Made by a program: the position numbers and the translations under genes
Part shown: piece after piece, positions 1 through 5,785 of the stretch
Position numbering within the stretch: position 1 is the first letter of the stretch
How the letters are laid out: each line of letters opens with the position of its first letter
The notes under the pieces: generated by a model
What the model was told of the DNA's origin: nothing
Databases searched by the model: none
What the model saw: only the letters and a program-made list of their open reading frames with translations
Assembly (NCBI GenBank): GCA_944351315.1
Contig: CALVPL010000088.1
Coordinates: 1 to 5,785, forward strand
DNA from: an uncultured Bacilli bacterium
GTDB taxonomy: Bacteria > Bacillota_I > Bacilli_A > RF39 > UBA660
Length of the DNA stretch: 5,785 bases
Reading direction: 5' to 3'

Positions 1-642
1 CAAGAAATAAAAAAACATGGAAAAATTCATTTTTCTTTAAAATTTATTTGTATGGATCCTGGATATAAAGAAGAACATCTTTTAAAGATAAAAGAAAATG
101 CTGAGAAATTAAATATTCCATTAGAAATTTTTCAAACAAACGTGTTTGATGTATCCAATCTTTTAAATGAAAAACATCCTTGTTATTTATGTGCTCGAAT
201 GCGAAGAGGCTATTTATATGATTATGCCAAAAAACTAGGATGCAACAAAATTGCTTTAGCTCATCATTTTGACGATGTAATTGAAACAATCTTATTAGCG
301 ATGTTTTACAGTGGTTCATTTAAAACAATGATGCCAAGAGTAAAAAGCGATCATTTTGAAAACATGGAACTAATCCGTCCTCTTTATTTTGTGAGAGAAA
401 ACGATATCATAAGTTGGGCTAAATATAATCATTTAGAATTTTTAAACTGTGGTTGTAAATTTGTTTTACAAAAACAAGATAGTAAACGAAAAGAAATTAA
501 AGATTTACTAAAAGAATTACGCAAAACAAATCCATATATTGATAAAAATATTTACCGAAGTACCGAAAAAGTAAATTTACAAACAATAATTTCTTATCAA
601 AATAAAGACAAAATCGAATCCGTATTAAACGAAAAAGAATAG
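1..642 (+). CDS. ttcA: TtcA-like tRNA thiolation enzyme, 5'-truncated by window edge
   Basis: The reading frame is open from base 1, so this is the C-terminal 213 codons. The ATG at base 52 is internal (it falls in a MDPGY motif), and the ATP-binding PP-loop (SGGKDS type) should lie upstream of the window. TtcA-family enzymes activate C2 of cytidine 32 in tRNA with ATP and insert sulfur, using a [4Fe-4S] cluster held by three cysteines. Visible here are CYLCARMRRG (cysteines at 181-183 and 190-192), the family signature HHFDDVIET beginning at 262, an IRPL segment, and a third cysteine region NCGC (448-450, 454-456). In E. coli TtcA the third ligand sits in a PCxxC context; here it is NCGC. 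A Lys-rich tail of about 60 residues follows. The TAG stop overlaps the ribosome binding site of the next gene, which suggests co-transcription. The family is secure. The exact substrate is less so, since related PP-loop proteins in Bacillota are often only 'TtcA-like'. Confidence 0.85.
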   Translation, partial: QEIKKHGKIHFSLKFICMDPGYKEEHLLKIKENAEKLNIPLEIFQTNVFDVSNLLNEKHPCYLCARMRRGYLYDYAKKLGCNKIALAHHFDDVIETILLAMFYSGSFKTMMPRVKSDHFENMELIRPLYFVRENDIISWAKYNHLEFLNCGCKFVLQKQDSKRKEIKDLLKELRKTNPYIDKNIYRSTEKVNLQTIISYQNKDKIESVLNEKE

Positions 643-647
643 GAGAG
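641..647 (+). promoter_or_regulatory. Shine-Dalgarno site overlapping the ttcA-like stop
   Basis: AGGAGAG lies six bases before the ATG at 652 when measured from its AGGAG core. It shares two bases with the TAG stop at 640-642. This fixes the start of the membrane-protein gene and suggests translational coupling to the gene before it. Confidence 0.75.
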
Positions 648-651
648 AAGT

Positions 652-1149
652 ATGGAGACATATAGCTATATTTTTATAATTGGAATCATGACTTTAGGAT
701 CTTCCTTGATTATGTTTTTAGCCGATCAAAAAACTAAGAAACTGGATAAAAACCATTTCATTTTAAAATATCATACATCCGTATCGATTGTAGTATTGTT
801 AATGTGTGCTTTAAGTGTAGGATTGCAAATTCTTGCTCTAACATATCAAGGATTTTCCATGAATGATTTACCATTTTATTTGCTTTTTAGCGGAATTTTT
901 TTCTTCTTTCTTTTTACACTTTTCTTTATTCGACGTTTTAAAGTTTATGTAAAAGATAATTTGATTTATGTAATTCCTCATTTTGGCAAACCGCGAAAAT
1001 TCACCATAGATGATATCACAAGAACAGTAGTAAAAGGGGATCGAGTACAAGAAATACAAGTTTTTTGTGGAAAGAAAAAGGTTTTGAGCTTTTCTAAATT
1101 ATGTATTGGATATCAACTTATGATAGATCGTTTAGAATTGTTTATTTAG
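652..1149 (+). CDS. Small membrane protein, three predicted TM helices, unknown function
   Basis: The gene encodes 165 residues that I do not recognise as a named family. Three hydrophobic stretches are visible at about residues 6-24, 43-65 and 74-93. The third is very rich in Phe (GIFFFFLFTLFF) and ends in RRF, a likely cytoplasmic anchor by the positive-inside rule. From about residue 95 to the end there is a soluble domain of about 70 residues with alternating beta-like segments (KVYVKDNLIYVIP, then FTIDDITRTVV, then IQVFCGKKKVLSFSK). The 'V.DN.I.V.P..GK...F..DDI' layout resembles bacterial PH-like domains found after TM helices in small Bacillota membrane proteins; that comparison is from memory and only suggestive. 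The start is set by a good AGGAG site overlapping the upstream stop. The gene probably shares a transcript with the ttcA-like gene, but a functional link is not evident. Confidence 0.8.
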   Translation: METYSYIFIIGIMTLGSSLIMFLADQKTKKLDKNHFILKYHTSVSIVVLLMCALSVGLQILALTYQGFSMNDLPFYLLFSGIFFFFLFTLFFIRRFKVYVKDNLIYVIPHFGKPRKFTIDDITRTVVKGDRVQEIQVFCGKKKVLSFSKLCIGYQLMIDRLELFI

Positions 1150-1203
1150 ATAGAATGTTTATATATTAATATAATAACTTCTTAAAGAAAGAACTAGTAA
1201 ATC

Positions 1204-1229
1204 ATTGTTAATGAGAAATTAACGATTTT
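1204..1229 (+). terminator. Weak candidate intrinsic terminator after the membrane-protein gene
   Basis: ATTGTTAAT (1204-1212) pairs with ATTAACGAT (1218-1226) across the five-base loop GAGAA, giving nine pairs with one G-U. It runs into TTTT, then AGCTTTT. It sits 54 bases after the TAG at 1149, where a terminator would be expected. Only one pair is G-C and the T tract is short and broken, so it may be weak, or chance in AT-rich DNA. Confidence 0.35.
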
Positions 1230-1274
1230 AGCTTTTATTGAAGGTGCTTTAAAAAGGATAAAAAAAGAAAAAGT

Positions 1275-1436
1275 ATGCCAGAAGAAAAAGAATCCTTAGA
1301 AATGTTAAGATCTGCTTCTAAATTATGGAAACGTTACTTATCAGAATATAATATTCAAATATTAAATGGTAATTTTTCTACTCAGGAATTAACAGATGAT
1401 ATCATATCAAGAGTATTGAAAGTTTTAAAAAAATAA
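1275..1436 (+). CDS. 53-codon hypothetical ORF, possibly a frameshifted gene remnant
   Basis: This ATG-to-TAA frame encodes 53 residues, charged and probably helical (LEMLRSASKLWKRYL, then ELTDDIISRVLKVLKK). I do not recognise the family. No good ribosome binding site precedes the ATG: the nearest AAGGA-like bases, around 1254-1258, are about 16 bases away. The preceding frame (1201-1296) is also open and reads VNEKLTILAFIEGALKRIKK, a similar helical composition. One extra A in the seven-A run at 1260-1266 would join the two into a single frame of about 78 codons, but neither that frame nor its extension has an ATG, GTG or TTG start. The stretch may therefore be the decayed 3' end of a longer gene. 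The TAA lies just before the candidate promoter of the RdgB-like gene. It could also be a real small protein with weak initiation, or simply non-coding. Confidence 0.3.
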   Translation: MPEEKESLEMLRSASKLWKRYLSEYNIQILNGNFSTQELTDDIISRVLKVLKK

Positions 1437-1442
1437 TATAAT
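1416..1442 (+). promoter_or_regulatory. Candidate promoter for the RdgB-like gene
   Basis: A perfect TATAAT (-10) lies at 1437-1442, with TTGAAA (-35 like) at 1416-1421. The spacer is 15 bases, shorter than the usual 17. Transcription would start near 1449, leaving a leader of about 16 bases with the ribosome binding site at 1452-1458. That would exclude the GTG at 1447 as a start codon. In a sequence this AT-rich a TATAAT alone is weak evidence. Confidence 0.35.
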
Positions 1443-1451
1443 ATACGTGAT

Positions 1452-1458
1452 AGAGGTG
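1452..1458 (+). promoter_or_regulatory. Shine-Dalgarno site that decides the RdgB-like start
   Basis: AGAGGTG lies six bases before the ATG at 1465. The alternative GTG at 1447 is in frame but has no such site upstream, and this Shine-Dalgarno would fall inside its coding region. The ATG at 1465 is therefore preferred. Confidence 0.75.
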
Positions 1459-1464
1459 AACAAA

Positions 1465-2049
1465 ATGAAAAGTGTAACTATGGTAACAGGCAATATGGGA
1501 AAATGGAGAATTGCCAGCGATATTTTTAAAAAATATAATGTGGAATTAAAGCAAGCAAAAATTGAAACTCCGGAGATTCAATCTTATAATGTAGAAGATG
1601 TATCAAAATATTCAGCAATATATGCTGCAAAATATTTGAATACGAATGTAATTAAATCGGATGTTGGTTATTATATAGAAGCATTAAATGGATTTCCAGG
1701 AGTATTTTTAAAATATATTAATAATATGCTAACTAGTGAAGAAATATTGAAGTTAATGGAAGATAAAGAAGATAGAACAATTTATTTAAAAGAATGCTTG
1801 AGTTTTGCTACTCCTGAAGGAAAGATAAAGCAATTTACGAATGTTGAAAAAGCAACAATATATTTTAAGGCGATGGGAAATGGTAGTACTTTTGATAAAA
1901 TTGTTGTCTTTGAAGAAGATAAACTTCCTAAATCAACAAATAGCGAAGAAAAAAATTTTGAACACTTTAAAAATCAATTACAAATTTATGATGAAATGGC
2001 AAAATATCTAGAAAGAGAGTTAAAAGATGAAGCAGAGTCAGGAGTATAA
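1465..2049 (+). CDS. Divergent RdgB/HAM1-family NTP pyrophosphatase
   Basis: The 194-residue product matches the usual length of the HAM1/RdgB family. These cytosolic enzymes hydrolyse non-canonical purine triphosphates (ITP, dITP, XTP) to monophosphate and pyrophosphate and so keep damaged bases out of nucleic acids. Family signatures are present but altered. TGNMGK (residues 8-13) corresponds to the nucleotide-binding T.N..K. SDVG (65-68) replaces the usual DDSG, keeping the likely catalytic Asp66. ALNGFPGVFLKY (73-84) matches AL.G.PGV.S..Y. TFDKIV (142-147) replaces GYDPIF. The membership is clear from the order and spacing of these motifs, but substrate preference may differ from RdgB, so I give no symbol. 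The start at 1465 is chosen by the AGAGGTG site; the in-frame GTG at 1447 would add six residues. The gene appears to be a single transcription unit, with a possible promoter just upstream and a terminator at 2173-2203. Confidence 0.8.
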   Translation: MKSVTMVTGNMGKWRIASDIFKKYNVELKQAKIETPEIQSYNVEDVSKYSAIYAAKYLNTNVIKSDVGYYIEALNGFPGVFLKYINNMLTSEEILKLMEDKEDRTIYLKECLSFATPEGKIKQFTNVEKATIYFKAMGNGSTFDKIVVFEEDKLPKSTNSEEKNFEHFKNQLQIYDEMAKYLERELKDEAESGV

Positions 2050-2172
2050 TTTAACACGTATTCTAGAGAAAATAAAATTTTGAGTTGCCAATTTTTAAAA
2101 AATATATCAAATCTTCGCCAACAGATTTTTATTCCTTTTATTTACCTTAAACTTATAAGAAATCCGATATCT

Positions 2173-2203
2173 AAAGTAGCTATGTTATGATAGCTATTTT
2201 TTT
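2173..2203 (+). terminator. Intrinsic terminator between the RdgB-like gene and feoA
   Basis: TAGCTAT (2177-2183) and ATAGCTA (2190-2196) are perfect inverted repeats around the six-base loop GTTATG. AAAG (2173-2176) can pair with the first four T of the seven-T run at 2197-2203, with one G-U. The T run follows the hairpin on the + strand, so it stops rightward transcription. It lies 127 bases after the RdgB-like stop and 37 bases before the feoA start. It may simply end the upstream unit. If the feo promoter lies in 2050-2172, it would instead act as an attenuator in the feo leader. Confidence 0.75.
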
Positions 2204-2241
2204 AAACTCTCATATACTACCTTAGAAAGGTCGGGTTTAAA
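2201..2241 (+). promoter_or_regulatory. Possible second hairpin enclosing the feoA ribosome binding site
   Basis: TTTAAACTC (2201-2209) can pair with GGGTTTAAA (2233-2241), nine pairs with one G-U. The 23-base loop holds AAAGG (2226-2230), the likely feoA Shine-Dalgarno, and the right arm includes the A of the feoA ATG. The left arm uses the last three T of the terminator tract. A TATACT at 2213-2218 could be a -10 box, but it has no matching -35 and would put transcription start right at the Shine-Dalgarno. The pairing is seen in the sequence; a regulatory role is inference. Confidence 0.3.
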
Positions 2242-2462
2242 TGAGATGTAGTGAATTAAAAATTGGAGAAAAAGCCATAATTCAAGAAATTCATTTAGAA
2301 GAACAAAAACAAGCAAAGCTATTTCATTTAGGATTAATAGAGAAAGAAGAAATTACTTGTAAATTTAAAAATCCTTTTCATTCACCAATTGCCTATCAAA
2401 TTAAAGGTTGTGTTTTTGCTATGCGTAAAGAAGATGCCGATCAAATCGAGGTGGAAAAATGA
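2241..2462 (+). CDS. feoA: FeoA, ferrous iron transport accessory protein
   Basis: The 73-residue product has the size and pattern of FeoA, a small SH3-like cytosolic protein needed for FeoB-mediated ferrous iron uptake and thought to contact FeoB. The pattern runs through L..L..GEKAIIQEI near the start, then AKLFHLGLIEKEEI (the conserved LG...G.. turn, with E-K-E in place of the usual glycine), then NPFHSPIAYQIKGCVFAMRKEDADQIEV, which matches the family's 'P...P......G...A+R..-A..I.V' ending. The ATG at 2241 follows AAAGG at 2226-2230, with a ten-base gap that is on the long side. The TGA stop overlaps the feoB start in ATGA, so the two are translationally coupled. A strong terminator lies just upstream, so a promoter of its own or read-through is required. 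I see no convincing Fur, MntR or DtxR operator. Confidence 0.93.
   Translation: MRCSELKIGEKAIIQEIHLEEQKQAKLFHLGLIEKEEITCKFKNPFHSPIAYQIKGCVFAMRKEDADQIEVEK
2448..2453 (+). promoter_or_regulatory. Shine-Dalgarno site of feoB inside feoA
   Basis: GAGGTG sits within the last codons of feoA, five bases before the feoB ATG at 2459. With the ATGA overlap (2459-2462) it supports coupled translation and fixes the feoB start. Confidence 0.75.
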
Positions 2463-4432
2463 AAAAGAAAAAAGCTTGTTTAATAGGAAATCCTAATGTA
2501 GGAAAATCCTCAATTTTTAATGCATTGACAGGTTCACTACAACACACAGGAAATTGGACGGGGAAAACAGTTGCCAATGAAGAAGGAGTTTTTGAATATT
2601 TAGATACCGAATGGAAATTAATTGATTTGCCAGGAACATATTCTTTAATCGGCGAAAGTCCAGAAGAAAAAATTGCCAGCAAATTTGTTTTAGAAAACGA
2701 GTATGATGTTGCCATTGTCGTCGCGGATGCTACAAATTTAGAACGAAGCATCGAAATAATTTTAGAAGTAATAGATGTAAAAGACAATGTAATCGTCTGT
2801 TTAAATCTAATGGATGAAGCTGAAAAAAGAAATATTATGATCGATGAAAAAAAATTAGCCAAAAATTTAAATGTACCAATAATATTAACAAGTGCCAAAG
2901 AAAAAAGAGGCTTTAAAGAACTTTTAGATACCATGAATAATTTAGAAAATGTTTTACCTTATACTTTAAATCATACAGCTAAAATAGAAAGATTTTGTGA
3001 ATATTTCTTGCCAAAAATGGAAAGCAAGAAAAAAGGAAAAGCAATAGGTCTACTTTATGAAGAAAATAAAAATCTCCTTTCAATAGAAGATCAAAAAGTG
3101 TTAACCTTTTATACTAAATATATAACTTCAAAAGAAATTCGTGAAAGCTATCATGAAAACGCAAAACAAGTGTTAAGTGGAGTAATAGAAAGAAAAGAAG
3201 AAAAAGAAAAAAAAGAAGATCGTTTTTGGAACTTTTTATTTTCTAATCGTTTTACAAGCTTTCCTGTAATGATGATTCTTTTATTTGGAATCTTGTGGTT
3301 AACTATTTATTTTTCGAATATTCCATCGGATTTATTATTTAAATTTTTTGAATTTTTAGAAAAGCCCTTATATCAAATGCTATCTTTTTTACCTTCTTTT
3401 CTTTTAGATCCTTTAATTTATGGAGGATACCGAACTTTATACTGGGTAGTATCTGTAATGACACCGCCAATGTTAATCTTTTTTCCACTATTTTCTTTAT
3501 TAGAAGATTATGGCTTATTACCAAGAATCGCTTTTAATTTAGATAAACCATTTTCTAAATGTGGTTCCTGTGGTAAACAAAGTCTAACAATGTGTATGGG
3601 TCTTGGTTGTAATGCTGTAGGAGTTACTGGAACCAGAATCATGGAATCTAAAAAAATGCGACTTTTGTCAATTTTAACCAATGTTTTCATGCCTTGTAAT
3701 GGAAGATTTCCAGCAATGATCTGTATTATTGGAATGTTTTTTATAAGCGATCATACTTTAAAAGGAAGCCTTCTTTCAGCTTTAATTCTTCTGACTATAA
3801 TTCTAGGAGGTATCCTTCTAACTTTCTTAGTTACAAAAGTTTTAAATTTCTTTTTATTAAAACAAGAAAAACCTATTTTTATTTTAGAATTGCCTTCATT
3901 TAGAAAACCAAAAATCTTAAGAACTATTTATTTTTCTTTAAAAGAAAAAGCCTTACACGTTTTAAAAAGAGCTATGATTGTTTCCTTTCCAGCTGGTTTA
4001 TTCATTTACTTTTTAGCAAATATAACCATTTCAAATACTTCAATATTAATGTATTTAAAAGACTTTTTGAATCCACTTGGTCTTTTAATGGGATTGGATG
4101 GAGCAATTCTCTTAGCTTTTTTACTGGGACTTCCAGCCAATGAAATTGTCATTCCAATACTGATGCTTATTTACAGTGGAGGATCCATGCTTGTAAACTA
4201 TGAATCTTTAGAAAGTCTAAAACTTTTATTTATAGAAAATCATTGGACCTGGCTCACAGCTTTAAATTTTCTGATTTTTTCTTTATCCCATTTTCCTTGT
4301 GCGACAACTCTTTTAACAATAAAAAAAGAAACCAATAGTGTACTCTATATGTGTTTAGCTTTTCTCATACCAACCTTAATAGGAATATTCTTATGCTTTT
4401 TAACAACCACAATTTTTCACTTAATAGGATAA
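2459..4432 (+). CDS. feoB: FeoB, ferrous iron transporter with GTPase domain
   Basis: The 657-residue membrane protein moves Fe(II) across the cytoplasmic membrane. The N-terminal G domain is complete: GNPNVGKSS (G1, residues 10-18), the TGKT region with Thr37 (G2), DLPG (G3, 56-59), NLMD (G4, 116-119) and TSA (G5, 144-146). A helical region of about 80 residues and a Lys/Glu-rich linker (about 243-256) precede the membrane part, which starts near residue 265. The first Gate region carries CGSCGKQS (368-375), GLGCNAVG (Cys384) and MPCNGRFP (Cys413). The second carries GLPANEI (557-563), and HFPCATTL lies near the C-terminus. This Cys-rich gate is the form I know from Bacillota FeoB; E. coli FeoB differs. 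The protein is shorter than E. coli FeoB (773 residues) but normal for low-GC Gram-positives. No frameshift is seen. No feoC follows; the next gene is a flavin/Rieske protein 38 bases downstream. Confidence 0.96.
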   Translation: MKKKKACLIGNPNVGKSSIFNALTGSLQHTGNWTGKTVANEEGVFEYLDTEWKLIDLPGTYSLIGESPEEKIASKFVLENEYDVAIVVADATNLERSIEIILEVIDVKDNVIVCLNLMDEAEKRNIMIDEKKLAKNLNVPIILTSAKEKRGFKELLDTMNNLENVLPYTLNHTAKIERFCEYFLPKMESKKKGKAIGLLYEENKNLLSIEDQKVLTFYTKYITSKEIRESYHENAKQVLSGVIERKEEKEKKEDRFWNFLFSNRFTSFPVMMILLFGILWLTIYFSNIPSDLLFKFFEFLEKPLYQMLSFLPSFLLDPLIYGGYRTLYWVVSVMTPPMLIFFPLFSLLEDYGLLPRIAFNLDKPFSKCGSCGKQSLTMCMGLGCNAVGVTGTRIMESKKMRLLSILTNVFMPCNGRFPAMICIIGMFFISDHTLKGSLLSALILLTIILGGILLTFLVTKVLNFFLLKQEKPIFILELPSFRKPKILRTIYFSLKEKALHVLKRAMIVSFPAGLFIYFLANITISNTSILMYLKDFLNPLGLLMGLDGAILLAFLLGLPANEIVIPILMLIYSGGSMLVNYESLESLKLLFIENHWTWLTALNFLIFSLSHFPCATTLLTIKKETNSVLYMCLAFLIPTLIGIFLCFLTTTIFHLIG

Positions 4433-4470
4433 AATTTATTTCCTAAGCCATATTATAAATGGGTGAAAAA

Positions 4471-5785
4471 ATGAAAAATTATAGTATTTGGAATGAAGAA
4501 CAAACTGAAATTCTTCCGAAAATAAGTGAAGATAAAAAAGTAGATATTTTAATTATAGGCGGTGGTTTAACAGGTATTTCTCTGTTATATCAATTAAGAA
4601 ATAGTAACTTGAAAACGATTTTAGTCGAAAAAAATACTTGTGGCAGGGGAGTAACTTCAAAAAGTACTGCAAAAATCACATACCTTCAAGATTTACTAGT
4701 AACGGATTTTAAAGATGAACAAACAGCAAGTTTGTATTTAAAAAGTCAACAAGAAGCAATAAAAGAAATAAAAAAAATCATTACAACCGAAAAAATAGAT
4801 TGTGATTTTGAAAAGTCTCCTTCTTATTTATTTACAAATGATTCTAAAAATATCAAAAAATTAGAACAACAATACACCTTTTTAAAAAAGAATCATGTAG
4901 CTGTAAAAAAAGAAAAATTAGAAAAAGTATTAAGTAAACTTTCTTTAAAAGCAGAAGATACGTATCTTTTTCATCCATTAAAATATCTTTTTCATTTAAA
5001 AGAAATTTTAAAAGATTCAATTTATGAAAATTCTCCAGTGCAAAAAATTCAAAAAACAGAAGAGGGTTACATCGCTTTAATCGGAAAATATCAAATTTCT
5101 TGCTCAAAAATAGTTATAGCAACTCATTATCCTTACTTTTTAAAACCTTTATTTTTTCCATTAAAAAATCATGTGGAAACTTCCTTTATTGGAGTAAAAA
5201 AAGAACAAAATTCGATTCCCTTTAGTGCAATAAGTATAGATAATCCAATTCTTTCTTTAAGAACATATCAAAATACTTTATTTTATTTAATCGATTCCAT
5301 GCCAACAGGCAATATAAAAAATATAGAAAATCATTTTGAAAAATTAAAGAAAATTGCTTCATTTGATTATTTATGGAGTAATAAAGATATCATAACAAAC
5401 GATAAAATACCTTATATTGGCCGAGTTTTTAAACAAGATAATTCCTTTCTAATTGCTTGTGGTTATAATACCTGGGGAATGACAAATGCATCTATTGCCG
5501 CGGTAGTATTAAAAGATATTTTACTTGAAAAAGAAAATCCTTTTGAAAAACTTTTTGATCCTCGAAGAAGTTTAAATTTCAAAAAAGTAGAGCAATTTCC
5601 GTTAGATATATTGTATACTGGTAAAGCAATTTTAAAAAGTACCAAAAAGAATACAAACAATCAAAAAATAAAAAAAGAAAAAAGAGATGGCCAAAGTGTT
5701 CTAATATACGTGGATGAAAAGGGAAAAGAACATATTGTGTTAAATCGTTGTCCGCATATGAAATGTGGATTAGTATTTAATGAAT
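4471..5785 (+). CDS. FAD-dependent oxidoreductase with C-terminal Rieske domain (YhfW type), 3'-truncated by window edge
   Basis: The frame is open from the ATG at 4471 to the window end, giving 438 codons with no stop. The N-terminus is a DAO-type FAD fold: IIGGGLTGIS (glycines 30, 31, 32, 35) is the dinucleotide-binding turn, and Glu53 in ILVEKN ends the second strand. TSKSTAKIT corresponds to the 'TTAKIT' segment of YhfW-like proteins. Later come IPYIGR (313-318) and CGYNTWGMTNA (330-340), typical of the C-terminal part of the FAD domain. After a Lys/Asn-rich linker, NRCPHMKCGL carries Cys427 and His429, the first ligand pair of a Rieske [2Fe-2S] cluster; the second CxxH pair should lie just past the edge. 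B. subtilis YhfW, from memory about 509 residues, has this layout. The substrate is unknown. A modest GGTG site (4462-4465) precedes the ATG. With no terminator in the 38-base gap, transcription with feoAB is likely. Confidence 0.88.
   Translation, partial: MKNYSIWNEEQTEILPKISEDKKVDILIIGGGLTGISLLYQLRNSNLKTILVEKNTCGRGVTSKSTAKITYLQDLLVTDFKDEQTASLYLKSQQEAIKEIKKIITTEKIDCDFEKSPSYLFTNDSKNIKKLEQQYTFLKKNHVAVKKEKLEKVLSKLSLKAEDTYLFHPLKYLFHLKEILKDSIYENSPVQKIQKTEEGYIALIGKYQISCSKIVIATHYPYFLKPLFFPLKNHVETSFIGVKKEQNSIPFSAISIDNPILSLRTYQNTLFYLIDSMPTGNIKNIENHFEKLKKIASFDYLWSNKDIITNDKIPYIGRVFKQDNSFLIACGYNTWGMTNASIAAVVLKDILLEKENPFEKLFDPRRSLNFKKVEQFPLDILYTGKAILKSTKKNTNNQKIKKEKRDGQSVLIYVDEKGKEHIVLNRCPHMKCGLVFNE

Noticed and set aside
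52..54. ATG at 52 as the start of the TtcA-like gene
   Set aside because: The frame is open upstream to base 1, no Shine-Dalgarno precedes it, and the protein would lack the PP-loop needed for ATP binding.
1162..1173. Twelve-base perfect palindrome TATATTAATATA as an operator
   Set aside because: It is made only of A and T in a very AT-rich gap, has no partner copy and no nearby promoter that it would control, so chance is the better explanation.
1447..1464. GTG at 1447 as the start of the RdgB-like protein
   Set aside because: It has no ribosome binding site, the AGAGGTG site lies downstream of it, and family proteins begin close to the T.N..K motif, which fits the ATG at 1465.
2050..2172. 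Search for a Fur, MntR or DtxR operator or a clear feo promoter upstream of feoA
   Set aside because: Only short palindromes such as CTTATAAG (2152-2159) and GATATC (2166-2171) are present. None matches a known iron-regulator box, and no -35/-10 pair has good sequence and spacing.
2419..2934. 171-codon open frame on the minus strand opposite feoA/feoB
   Set aside because: It lies opposite the highly conserved FeoB G domain, has no recognisable family or ribosome binding site, and reads as the low-complexity Ser/Phe product expected from the complement of AT-rich coding DNA.
1..5785. CRISPR arrays, tRNA or rRNA genes, insertion sequences, TGA-as-Trp genetic code
   Set aside because: I saw no regularly spaced direct repeats, no tRNA-like cloverleaf or rRNA sequence, and no transposase. 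Trp codons are all TGG, and feoA uses TGA as a stop.

Overview
The window comes from an AT-rich genome of low-GC Gram-positive character. Third codon positions are mostly A or T, Shine-Dalgarno sites resemble AGGAG or GAGGTG, and the genes are tightly packed on one strand. The genetic code appears standard: every tryptophan is TGG, no gene contains an in-frame TGA, and feoA ends in a TGA that overlaps the feoB start. This fits an uncultured Bacilli-type Bacillota, but I cannot name a genus.

All supported genes are on the + strand. Bases 1-642 are the 3' part of a TtcA-like tRNA thiolation gene; its start and PP-loop lie outside the window. A small three-helix membrane protein of unknown function follows (652-1149), with its ribosome binding site touching the ttcA-like stop. 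Bases 1150-1464 hold a weak hairpin, a 53-codon ORF that may be a gene remnant, and a possible promoter. Next comes a divergent member of the RdgB/HAM1 NTP pyrophosphatase family (1465-2049). A clear intrinsic terminator (2173-2203) separates these genes from the iron-uptake pair feoA (2241-2462) and feoB (2459-4432), which overlap by four bases. A FAD-dependent oxidoreductase with a C-terminal Rieske domain (YhfW type) starts 38 bases after feoB and runs off the end at 4471-5785.

The right half reads as an iron module. FeoA/FeoB would bring ferrous iron into the cell, and the gene that follows encodes a [2Fe-2S] flavoprotein. The TtcA-like protein at the left also carries the cysteines of an Fe-S enzyme, although nothing shows that it is co-regulated. 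The middle block (about 1150-2176) has no obvious link to either side and could be an insertion. I found no convincing new biological system. The observations most worth a second look are a possible alternative hairpin over the feoA start, the altered motifs of the RdgB-like protein, and the possibly frameshifted ORF before it.
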